A DNA stretch of 64,000 nt from Atopsyche davidsoni (lineage: Eukaryota > Arthropoda > Insecta > Trichoptera > Hydrobiosidae): assembly GCA_022113835.1 (NCBI GenBank), contig JAILWY010000022.1, forward strand, positions 6,138,001-6,202,000, in the 5' to 3' direction. The translations under genes and the position numbers were made by a program. Shown here one piece after another: positions 1 to 12,300 of the stretch. Below the pieces are notes generated by a model. It saw only the letters and a list, made by a program, of their open reading frames with translations, was not told where the DNA came from and searched no databases. Positions within the stretch are counted from its first letter, which is position 1, and the number at the start of each line of letters is the position of its first letter.

Positions 1-45
1 CCAGGCAATGGACTGCCTGCAACTGCTTTAAGTGCGTCTCTTCAG
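1..45. repeat. Edge of repeat R3 at the window start
   Basis: AATGGACTGCCT and GCAACTGCTTTAA also occur at 63830-63905, showing that the window starts inside a copy of the dispersed R3 repeat. Confidence 0.5.
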
Positions 46-376
46 AGGAAGTCGGTGACCGTTTCTCAGAATATATATTTACCCAGACTTCCCGACTTCT
101 AGCATCCACAATACCTTTATTTTTTCAGGGTCTTTTTCGCTGGGCATTCAGCTGCGGTAGGTAACATTTGTTACATCATGCTTAGTGTTTTTTTCCCCCA
201 TCGTCAGGAGTTCTCGGTATGTTGAGTTTTCAACTGTGTTGGGTAATTTTTTTTGGAATTTTTGAATGTTTCGCTCCCGGTACCGGGGTCACCTCCGGGG
301 AGTCGAGGACTCCCCAGGGGTGGCCGGGGAGCCGTGGAGGCGAGGAGCTGTAGCAAGTGATGGTGATGACCTGCAG

Positions 377-3300
377 GGAGACGTTTCCGCTGACGGCGTT
401 GCCTGATGATGAGCGGCCGCCCTACCTGGCGCTGGCTCGCTGGACGCCTCGTGGTCATGGGCTGGTCACCGTGCTGGACTACGACATATACTTCCGGCCT
501 GCACCACGTTCCTCCACGGGTTATCGCGTCACCGCCACCGCCGTGCCTGGTGTGGTCTACAACGGCGTCCCCGACTGGCTCTACGAGGGTGAGTGCCGCC
601 TCCACCCTCCATATCATCATCATCATCAGATTCTAAACTCAGCAAATTCACACATGCATATATATATATATATAATATAATCCAGGCGTATGGTGGTTAT
701 GATGGTTATGATGGACGAGGTCCAAAGGTTGCCAGATTGCGTATTTCACTTCGTAATCTGCAACCGTAATTTAATTATGTCCCATGTAGATATACAGCCA
801 TTCAGTATTGTGTGAGAAAATTAATTTAAAATACTTTACTGTATATATCCGTAGAAATAACACGGTACAGATTCGAAATCATTTTGACTATCTTATAAAC
901 AATAAATAAAACTTAAACTGAAATGAAAGTTTTCTAATAAAACTTGTAATGTGTTGTTGTAGTATAATTAATGTGCGAGGCGTCTCTAATAGTTCCTCGC
1001 CGGCTGTGCTCTGCTCTATCTAGCTCAGTGCTTCTCAAAGTGGCCCCTACGAACCCCAGGGGGTCCCTGGGATCATTCAGGGGGTCTTTAGAAAATTGAA
1101 ATCGATTTGGGGGTCCCTGAACAACGTCAGGGGGTCCGCGCAAGGTTAAATATAAATTTAAAAAATTGTGACACATTTTTATTAATATGTAAGTTAAAAT
1201 AAATAACAACGATTTTTACGTCATAAGTAAAATATAAATATAAACAGGTGCATAAAATACAAGTAATATGAATTTATGTAGTTTTTCACCCAGGGTCCAT
1301 GGGCAAGTTTTGACTATGAAAAGGGGTCCGTGGGCCATAAGAGTTTGAGAGCCACTGAGGTAATCGATTCACACGTGAAACGATGACTCAGGTAGGACTC
1401 GAACCCGATTGCCGTGTTTTTTTTATTTTTTTTATTGGGAATGAATATTTGTAAATGTAGAACAGATATTTATAATTATAGTTAGATTCTTCATCAAGTG
1501 CATTTCCTCAGAGAAGGTTGGAGTCCATTTTACCGAGCATATACTCATGCTGAGACAGTGTTCATTGTTTTCTAAAGAGGAAATAGTATAGTGGGTCTCC
1601 GGGTCCTACTTTTAGTGAGATAAATATTTTTAACTCGCATAATTCTATAATTGTTATAAGCCATCTGAACGCTCATGAACTAAAAGTAAAAAAAAAGTTT
1701 TTTTGTGCCGCTGGGGCATTAAATAAATTCAGTATTTATAATACAGGAAATTATAGACTTGCATCTTAAACAGGACAAGGTCGCAGCAAATCGAAGCCTC
1801 TGCACTTTTAGAATTAATTCCACGAAGTCAATAAATCTATTAATATAAATAGCTATTTAAGGCAAGGAGCTATCAAATGTACCTCTTGTGGAGAGGGATG
1901 GGGGTTTTTTAATTTTACAAATGGTGCTCTAGGAATTCAACTGACTTAAAATTTATTATTTCTGCTTCCAACGTAAATTCGTATCCTATAATATAAATCA
2001 TAGCAGGGATAGTCAACCTGGAATTCCACTAGCGGGTGGAAGATTTTAAATTATTTTATTTATTTATTTCCATTCTCTGCTTCCAATGTATCGTATTTTT
2101 ACCCAACACAACCCTCAAAAATACAAGTACTTTGCAGTTGCTTTAAATCAAGTTATTACTGAAACGTAGAGGGTAATCAAATTTTACTGCTACTAAAGAT
2201 ACAGAAGGGTGTATAAAGTGTAACAATGTTGACTTCCCCTGAAGTGTACGAAATGAAAAATGCATTTTATGAATTCCCCAGTGGAGTTACGATTCTTCTG
2301 TATGCTGGAATAAAGCTTCGGCGATAGAAGCCATGCATTATTTTTCGCTGATTGTGTGTAAAGCCTCGCAGGAGTTTCGCTAGAGCGTTTTGATACCGTT
2401 CTGCAAACATTTTTCAGGCTTCAAAGCTACACCTATGAAGACTGTTATACATACATGTTGCTGGTGACATGAAAATTCTGATTGGTTAAGTTCAGAGGTT
2501 CTCAAACTGCCTAACCGGATTTTTTGTCCGTTAAACAGGGGTCCGTTATATCGAGGTTTTACTAATACACACAAAATGCAAATATAGTAACATTTACTAT
2601 AAAAATCAATATTTTTAATGGGAGGGATGGCTCTGATGCTTTGATAGCAAATTTTCAATATTTGGCTTTAAATAAGTCAGATTTAACTTTAAATCTCCTC
2701 GCCCAGTGATTTCCAATCTATTTCTTTTTTTGTTAGAAGAATTGCAACCGCACTTAAACCGCTTTCCACGAGGAATGAAGATGGTAAAGCTATCAAAAAC
2801 CTTCTTGCGATAGTCCATAATGCAGGATAAATAGCAGGTTTGTCTCTGTGAAGCCAAAATTCCTGATATCCCTTTCTAAACTGCACCTTCAGTTCTTCAT
2901 TAGTGCTTATTCCGATCAGTTCTTCTTGTAGTATGACTTCCGATTCTTCAATGTCACCGTATGGATTGATAATCCACTGCGGTATTTTGGTGATGACCTG
3001 CTTAAATGGGATCCACTCTCGTAGTCAATATCGACCCCTTTCAGGGTCGATATTGACCACTTTGGGAACCTATGGTTTAGTTCAACCAATGCATTAATCA
3101 ACTGAAAATTTCACCTGTAAATTGATGAGGAGCGCAAATGTTTTAAGCACCCACCCCCTCACCTTGACATTGCGCCCCCCGCCCCTTCGGCCCCGGGGGC
3201 GGTGAAGGCTTTCCGAGGTATATTTGGAGCACTCTAGAATCTCTACTTACGGCGTTCTTAGAATTGGCGCTCGTCTTTACAGACTGATGTCTCTGAGTGC

Positions 3301-6300
3301 TTTCCACCAGGTTCTCAGTATGATGCAAGTCTTAGAAATACCACCCCTTAGAGAACCTACCCCTCCAAGGCTGTCGAGGCGATCATAACCAATTGAACCA
3401 TTTTGATCGTCTGGTCTCGATTGTTGTCGAGGTGTGTATTCCACCTTTGTGAGTATTTTGCTCGTCGTTTCACCAAACAGGGTAAAAACGCGAATTTTTT
3501 AATAGATTTTTAATAATCATCATCCAGCATCGGTACATCGGCTACGCAATTGCATACAACGATTTAAATTCTCGTCAGCTGCAGAAGCACGCTGGTTGAA
3601 AGGGGAAATGCGCCAAGACGGGTTTAGCAAGTATTGTGAGTTTGAATCCCAACTGTGTGTAACTTTTCTTCTAAATAAGTTAATTTGAATGGAGTCCGCG
3701 TTGTTTGTTTTGCCGGAGAAGAGATTTCTCGGAGGGGCTTCGGCGAGGTCGATGAAATATTCATCAAAATAATTTCTAAATTCAATTAACATTACGCAAA
3801 CGAAATGGGTTGTTAAATATAGATTTTAATGTTTTCGTAAACAAATCAAATATAATATTTTGAGAAAATTAATTTAAATCGAGTTAAAGGAAAATCTCTC
3901 ATTGCCTAATTCGCAGAATGAATAATCGATCCCGAGCTCTTATTCACATAACAAATTAATTAAATTTTTTCGGAATTTGCCGCCCGATAACGTCATGACG
4001 TGGCCTTATATGAATAAATCTACCGACAGCACTAAAGTAGGTGGATTATGTTTTCATTCGTGGTCTATTTGTTCTAAAGGAGGTTAAAATGGATCAGGCA
4101 TATAATTATCGATATGCCAAATCATCGATATGTCGATAGGCCAAATGTGAATAAATCTATCGATGATATATATTTTTATTCATAGGTGCAGTCTATCTGT
4201 TAGAGTAGATCAGGTATTTAATGTTGTCTCTTACGTTTTACAGAGGAGGTGATATCAACGAATTCCGCCCTTTGGATGTCCAAGGACGGTCACCTGATGC
4301 TGTACGCGACCTTCAACGATTCGCTGGTGGAGGAGCAGCGCTTCCCGTGGTACGGGACTGGCGAGGAGGGCTACCTGTACCCTGAGATCCGTTCCCTGCG
4401 GTACCCCAAGCCAGGCACTCCCAACCCCGTGGTGACCCTCACCGTGGCTGACCTGGCGGACCCCAAAAACATCAGAACCAGGAACCTCAAACCACCGGCC
4501 ATCCTGGGCAGCGACGGGTGAGACCATTTCCACCATTTCCAGAAGCATATTTGTAATCATATACTCTTGGTATCAAATCTTCTTCAGGTGCCTCTCAGAG
4601 GAGGTTGATGTCCATCTCACAGAACATATCTTACTAGTGTTATTAGTCCGACAGGAATACCTGCGGGATTAGCTTTGAATCAACCCAGCTCCTAATGGGT
4701 CATGGAGCTATGAGAAGTTATCTCTGCAGGTTCCACTTGACACATGCCCTTGCGATGATATTACTCCACAAACAGTGATCCACCTTGCAAATTCATGCCC
4801 CATCGTTAGCCTTCAGAGACACCAACTGGAGAACCTGAAGTCAGTGGCGAGACACCCACAGTTGATGAAGTCACTGGATGGCTTCTTGAAGCGTGTCATC
4901 GGAACCATAAAGAGGATAAACCAGGAGGTGTAGCTTCAGTCACTCCCATATATAGCACAATTTCGATCGACTAGTTTGGAAAGTTTCCCTAAATTGTGAT
5001 GACAAACCTTGTACATAACAAGCAAGGTACCAAGCCTATATTAAAAATATTTAAAAAAATCTCGACTCCCAGCCACTGTCACAAACTCTGCATCCATGTT
5101 AATGTCCTTCCTCCAACGCTTCTTTTTTTATAGTCAGCTGCATAAGGATATATTTGTTATTTATGAAAATATCTTCAGGAGTTCTTTCTCTCTCATTTGA
5201 TATTTTGATTATTTTCCTATAAAACCACATTTCAGAGACAGTTACCTGGCGAAATCGTGTCTTTTAATTAATTCAATTGTCACTTTATTTTTCCATTTCG
5301 AAAGTTGATTTTTTTTACAAAGTATTGAAAAAACTATAAATTATATTTATATATTTTTTATTATTTAATTAACGTCCATTTTCAGGGTAAAATAAAATCT
5401 TGAAGATGTTGAAAAATTGGATAAAATGACGATTTTTCAAAACCAAAGTTTCTTAAAAAAAAATTTTTTTTCATTTTTAAAATAATATATTGCACAGGGT
5501 TTATATTAAATCTTTTGATTCCAATTTAAAAAAAAAACACTTTTAAATGTTTAGGCTTGGAAAAGGGACATGACGAATCCCCAAATTCCTGCACTTCAAT
5601 CGGAAAAAACACATATTTATCATATTAATAGTAAATTTATAGAAAATAAAAATATACGGAAGAAGGAATGTATCAAACATTTTGCATTTAAATATTTTTG
5701 ATTGGTGCAGTCGATTTTTCGAAAAACGGACTAGAAATGATCAAAAAAACGCGATTATGGGACCTAGACCTATTCAGACCAATTACGATATGCTATGGCA
5801 TGTGTATGGCAAAAAGCTCCCATAGTTTGAAGTTTACGGTGTTGCAGGGACCACTACTTCACATCAGCCCAGTGGATCTCCCTCACGGAGGTGTGCGTGG
5901 TGTGGCTCAACCGGCCCCAGAACCTGTCGCTGGTCACCGTCTGCAAGAGCCCCATGTGGTACTGCGTGGAGGTGAGTCATCGTAGTGTCCTATCCACTTG
6001 GCTCCTCACACTTTTTACACTGTGTATAATCAAACTACTCGAGCAGAAATCCCCTGATTGCGTGGAGTCGGAGAGTAAGGTAAGTTTCCGGGAACCCCCG
6101 GCAAGTAAGCGAGTTGCCAGCTGTTGGAGTGGAATATTGATATGGCAACTGGTTAATGAAGCCAGGTGTGCGCCATACCGGAAGTATCGACTATACACTT
6201 GCTCAGAAACGATGTCGGTTATACGAGTTATATCATCATAGCTTATAAAGCTCGGATATCATAGCATCTTACACCCCACAGCACTAGTATAATACTAGCA

Positions 6301-9300
6301 TATAATACTATATAAAATGTCACAGTCACATCATCATTACACGTAACACTCAGATATTACTTTTCATATTCATATCACCATTACATGTCATAACCATTTC
6401 AAATTATTGTAATGACTTATTTTTATTACTAATATGATTTAAAGAAACTCTCAGAAAAATATCATCGTGATTTGTGTGGGATTTGAACCCACATCCCCTG
6501 GCTTACATGGCCGGTGTACTAACCCTTGTACTAACGAATCACTTCCGTTTATCGAGAATTTTTAACAATCATACTCTACATATGAACCAATGTGCCCAGG
6601 CCAACGAATATTTAGTGATTTGCAAGCACCGGACTTTTTGAACAAAGTAACAAGTGAAGCGATTTTAGTCCCATCTGGATATTATTTTTAAAAAATCTAT
6701 TAATTTAGCCAAGACGCGCACCATCATATACATATGTCGATTTTCTTATTAAACGTCAATCAGATGCGTATTTATTACCGATTACGGGTTTATTATATTA
6801 TTACTAATATGATAAGCCCCTTTAAAGCGAAAGCGCATAAAAACATATAATTTTCGTAGCTTCATTGCCATTTGAATATTTATATTTGCTGTTTAATAGA
6901 AAAGAAATCAAGTAGGGAGATCGTAAATGAATAAGCGTCATTTTATCTACCGTTAACTCTAACTTACGAAAATAAATAGCAAAAAGTCAACTAAGTCTTT
7001 TTGTGAGCGCTCTCGTATTGGGGGGTTTTTTCAGACTGCACGGGATAAAATTATTGAAGTCTCCTAGCCGTTCGGCTACCATGTTCGCTGTTAAGAGTTG
7101 ATGGAGCATCCCAGAGAATGAGTATCGCGTTTCGGCCTTTCACAAAAACGCTCTCCGTAGGTAACAATATCCGCGAATGGAGCCGTCGGACAACGGAATT
7201 ATAAGTGGCGGATTCTATATCTTAACGAGCAGTTTCATTGATTAAATTTAAAAAAATGAATACATAATAATTGACAAATTAACGCAATATATATATATAT
7301 GTATGAATATATAATATATGCTCCACAATGTAGACGCCCTGCTGGGGCTCCCCTCCCCTCGGAATAATTCTCGCATTATCTTCTTTTCCGGGGAATTACC
7401 GCCGCCTCCATTCACGGCGTCAGGTGGTTATGATGGACGAGGTCCAAAGGTTGCCAGATTGCGTATTTCACTTCGTAATCTGCAACCGTAATTTAATTTT
7501 GATGTCCGCCCATGTAGATATACGGCCATTCAGTATTGTGTGAGAAAATTAATTTAAAATAATTTACTGTATATATCGGTAGAAATAACACCGTTCACGA
7601 GCAATTGCGGCACAGATTAAAAATAATTTTGACTATCTCATAAACTTATTACTAATATGATTAGGCATATTAGTTCATATATAGAAGATGATTTTAAAGA
7701 AACTCTCAGAAAAATATCATCGTGATTTGTGTGGGATTTGAGGATTTTCTGGCTTACATGGACGGTGTACTAACCCTTATACTAACGAATCACTTCCGTT
7801 TATCGAGAATTTTTAACAATCATACTCTAGATATGAACCAATGTGCCCAGGCCAACAAATATTTAGTAATTTGCAAGCACTGGACTTTTTGAACAAAGTA
7901 ACAAGTGAAGCGATTTTAGTCCCATCTGGATATTATTTAAAAAAAATCTATTAATTTAGCCAAGACGCGCACCATCATATACATATGTCTATTTTTTTAT
8001 TAATATTGATATTGTATAGTATATTGATATTTTGATTTGATATTTTTCTGAGAGTTTCTTTAAAATCATCTTCTATGTATGAACTAATGTGCCTAATCAT
8101 ATTAGTCATAATATAATAAACCCGTAATGGGTAATAAATACGCATCTGATTGACGTTTAATCAAAAAATAGACATATGTATATTATAAACAATAAATAAA
8201 ACATTGTGTTGGCAGTCGTTGTATTTAGATTGCTTTCTTTCGTGGGCGTTCTGAAATGAAAATTTTCTAATAAAACTTGTAATGTGTTGCTGTAGTATAA
8301 TTAATGTGCGAGGCGTCTCGAATAGTTCCTCGCCGGCTGTGCTCTGCTCTATCTAGCTCTTTCTATGGTGTGTTGGATTCTCGGTTAATCGAACATTCTA
8401 GATTCCAGATATATCCCGAACGAGTCGGTCTGCTTCGCTGCGTCCTCCATTCCGCAGGATCTCGACAAAGACGTTCAAAAAGCACATCGCATCCTAGAAA
8501 TGCTAAATATATATTTACACAAATAGACCTCGAAAACACATGAATAATTCATAAATAAAATAACAACAGAGATAGAATTCAAGTTTCACACATTTAAATT
8601 TGACAGGCGTTAACGCCTCAAGATTTATTGGTTAAGATAGGTTAGGTTAGGTTAAGACAATTTTGAGAGTCTCATGTTCCAGTGGTTAGCCGCAAGCTAA
8701 AAAACTCTCTCCGATGCAGATTTTCTGTAGTTTTTCCGTATACAAAGCAATAGTGGGTTCATGGGTAAGATATGCTAAGAAGATGATCCCAGTACCGAGA
8801 TCGACACGCTAGAGCATATGTTCCCAAACTATTTTGTCCCGTAGACCCCTTGTCGAGTTTTCCTGTTTTTCGTAGACCCCCTGCCTTGCTAATATTAAAT
8901 TTTTACAAATTCATCAACTTCAAACATATTTTTGACATCTTATAAGAACAACTCACTTTCATAGGGTTTACTGTACGATGGATTTAATACATGTAAAGTT
9001 ACCTTTATTAATTAAAAACACACAAAATACAAATATAGTAACATTAATAAAATCTATATTTTTGACAGAGAGTACTTGGTGGAATTCCATTTTAATATCT
9101 TAAATAGAATAAAATACTTGAAATGCTAACGTGAAAAGTTGGCATTATAACGAATTCGATTCGTCACAAAGTACATAGGTACAATCTGTGATGACATTTA
9201 CGGAATGCCTAAATTTTGGCGATGACCTGCTTAAATGGGATCCATTCTCGTAGACCCCCATTTATAGTTCATGGACCCCCGTTTTAATTTTTCGCTGTCA

Positions 9301-12300
9301 TGTTGAGAACCAGTGCGCTAGAGTATTAAGCACGCAAAATAGCGGAATAACACCCAAGAACCAATATTTTAAAGTAACTTTAAATCCTGCGAGTACACTG
9401 TATTATTTATTTATATATTTTATAACAAACATGCAAGCCCCGCGGCTCTCTGTCTACAAGGGTGTCCTAACTTGAGAAGACTCCAGAGCTTGCGGGGTAG
9501 TCGGGTAAGGCCGCAATCACAGGGGATTGCTAATTAGTCCCGTCACCTAAACTACCTGCTCCGGACCGAGAAGTAGGCTGGGGGAGGCAGGGGGCGCAGG
9601 GGAGGAGGAGCAGGGGGCCAGGTGTGGCAAACCATCGCATGGGGAATTCAACATCAGATGGACGCAGTTTTGCCATTTCGCAGCCATGAGCCTCGCCCGC
9701 CCGCTTCTCCGTGGGCTAGAGTGATTATTTTGTGTTGTAAACATTGCGAATGTCTAAGGCATAGGTTCCCAACCTTTTATTGACCACCGCCCCCTTGACA
9801 AGAAAAAAAAATTCCAACGCCCCCTTTGACATAAAAGTTATAATTATACCAATTTTTTTCCATATAAAAAATACCATAGAGGTATTACATAACGCCCCCC
9901 ATTTTCCCTTGTACCCGCCACCGACCTTGGAAAGCTCCAGCGCCTACTGGGGAGCGGTACCGCCCCCGTTGGGAACCTATGGTCTAAGGCAGGGGTCCCC
10001 AACCTTTTTGCACCGAAGAGCATATTCTAGACTGTCAGACGGGCGGCGGGCACCAATTATTTTTATATTTTATATTTTTATATATGACATAAATAAATAA
10101 CAGTATTAAAGTATAACGATATGATTACTTTCGCATTTATTTCTCTGTTTAATTACTAAATATTATTTTTTTTCAGATTAACTTAAATATTTTATATCGT
10201 GGTCGCACAGCGGCGGGCTCACGTAAAACGGTCGGCGGGCGCCATGGTGCCCGCGGACATAGGGTTGGGGACCACTGGTCTAAGGGAACTCTCTGGTGTA
10301 ATTATTATTTTGTACATTTATTCTGGGCGCGGAAGACACCCGAAGCCCGATAACGCGAGGACGCGAAACAAGAACACTCGCTCTCCACGTTGTCTGGAAT
10401 AAATACTGTCATTATTGAGGGGGCCGAGACCCTTGATGGGTATTTTAGAAAATATTTTTCGAAAAATCTGCATCACCTAAAGAAAAAATTTGAATGCCAA
10501 AAGATTGATACATTTCTTCTTCTACAGATAAGATTTTTTATTTTTTAATAAATTTACTTTTGATATGATTAAATATGCGTTTTCCCGATTGGAGTTTAGG
10601 CATTTGGAGATTATTACGACTGACGGATCTAGAACACCGAGCATTTGGGTGTCCTTTTTTAAAATTGGAATTAAAACGTTACATATAAATCTATGGTATA
10701 GGATTAGTTGAAAAAAAAAAAAAATTTAACAATTTTTGTTTAGAAAAAAACGTTAATTAAATAATAAAAATAAAATAAATATAATCTACAATTTGTTTAA
10801 TATTCTTTTAAAAAAATCAACTTCCAATATAGAAAAATAAATTGACAATTAAATAAATGAAATGACACGATTCGCTTCGCTTTCGATTTCCGAGTCAGTT
10901 CCGCACTGACAAAAAGATGGCTGCAAGCTTTTGTCACATTTTTGCGCATCAGAATAAAAAATACATATAAATTTTATTGATAAATGAAAATAGATATTAA
11001 AAGAAATCTATAATAATAATATCCATTGTGTGTGTGTGTGTATGTATGTTAAAAGATACAACGCTGATTTTTTGCATGTAAGTTCAGTAAGTTTTTCCGT
11101 CGAATTTCAAGACGATAGGATAATATTTTTGTTTTTATTAAAAGTACAAAACTGCTTCTGTAATGCATTCATTGAAATAAATAATTGTGCTTGTCGATAA
11201 TGGTACTATTAACAGAGTTACAGTCTATGCAAGGCCGTCTGGGACTTAAGTAATATTTAAGCACATAATTACAAATTATAAAACCCATTAAGGAGTTAAT
11301 GTCAAAATATATTGATGCATAGTTCCTAGTATAAGACGAGATAAGTTCTATTGTACTTTCCTTCTAAGTGATTTGAGTTTTTCTCCCAACCTTCTCGTCA
11401 ATACGTCTTCCTAAACATTCTACTTCAGCCAAAGGCTTGACTAATTGAATAAAACTATAAAATATGCTTTAGCGAGTTTCAATATGTACGAATTATAGGA
11501 GTCTTGTCGAATTATAGGATTCGCGAGAATTTCAAATTTAGAATTTTTCAAATAAAGAACATGCGTTGTTTGTGATACGAAATGTGACACAAATGTCAAG
11601 CAATGAATTGGAAGAAAAACGTGAAAGCGTCTTTTTAAAATTCGAGTATTCAGACAAACATGTTCAAAAGTAAAAAAATATAATCTGTAGAAGAAGGAAT
11701 GTAAGTGCAACGAGGAAGTCTAGCGGCGGCAGGTTGACAGCGGGGCGGGTCGGTTGCAGGTGCAGCGCGCCAGCAGCGAGGGCGGCTGGGCGGAGGCTCC
11801 GGGGCCGCCACTGTTCGCGGCGGACGGCGCGGCGTACGTGGGCACGGCGGCCGTGCGCGACGGGCCCGCCGGCCACTACCGCCACGCCGTGCACGTGGGC
11901 GGGCCCCCCGCCGCGCGCCGCGTGCTGCCCCTCACGCACGGCCGCTTCGAGGTCGCGCGCCTGCTCGCCTGGGACCACGACACGGACACCGTGTGAGTCT
12001 CCGCCTCGAGGACGCGAACGATACCGAAGTGAAGTGTGTTCCGTTACATTCGTGTCGCTCGGCCCGCAGCTACTACCTGGGCATCCCGGAGGGGCGGCCG
12101 GGCGAGCTGCACCTGTACCGCGTGGGGGCCCAGCCGGCGCGCGCCGGGGCCGCGCCGCGCCCGCCGCAGTGCCTGACGTGCCCGGGCGCGCCCGCCGCTC
12201 GTCCTCCGCCGCCGCCCGCGCGCGCCGCCTGGCCCGGCGACTGGGACGAGGACGAGGACGAGGACGAGGCGCCCGCCACGGACGAGCCCTCCACCCCGGC

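Noticed and set aside
3639..3649. B-box-like AGTTTGAATCC
   Set aside because: No A box at proper spacing and no repeat partner in the window.
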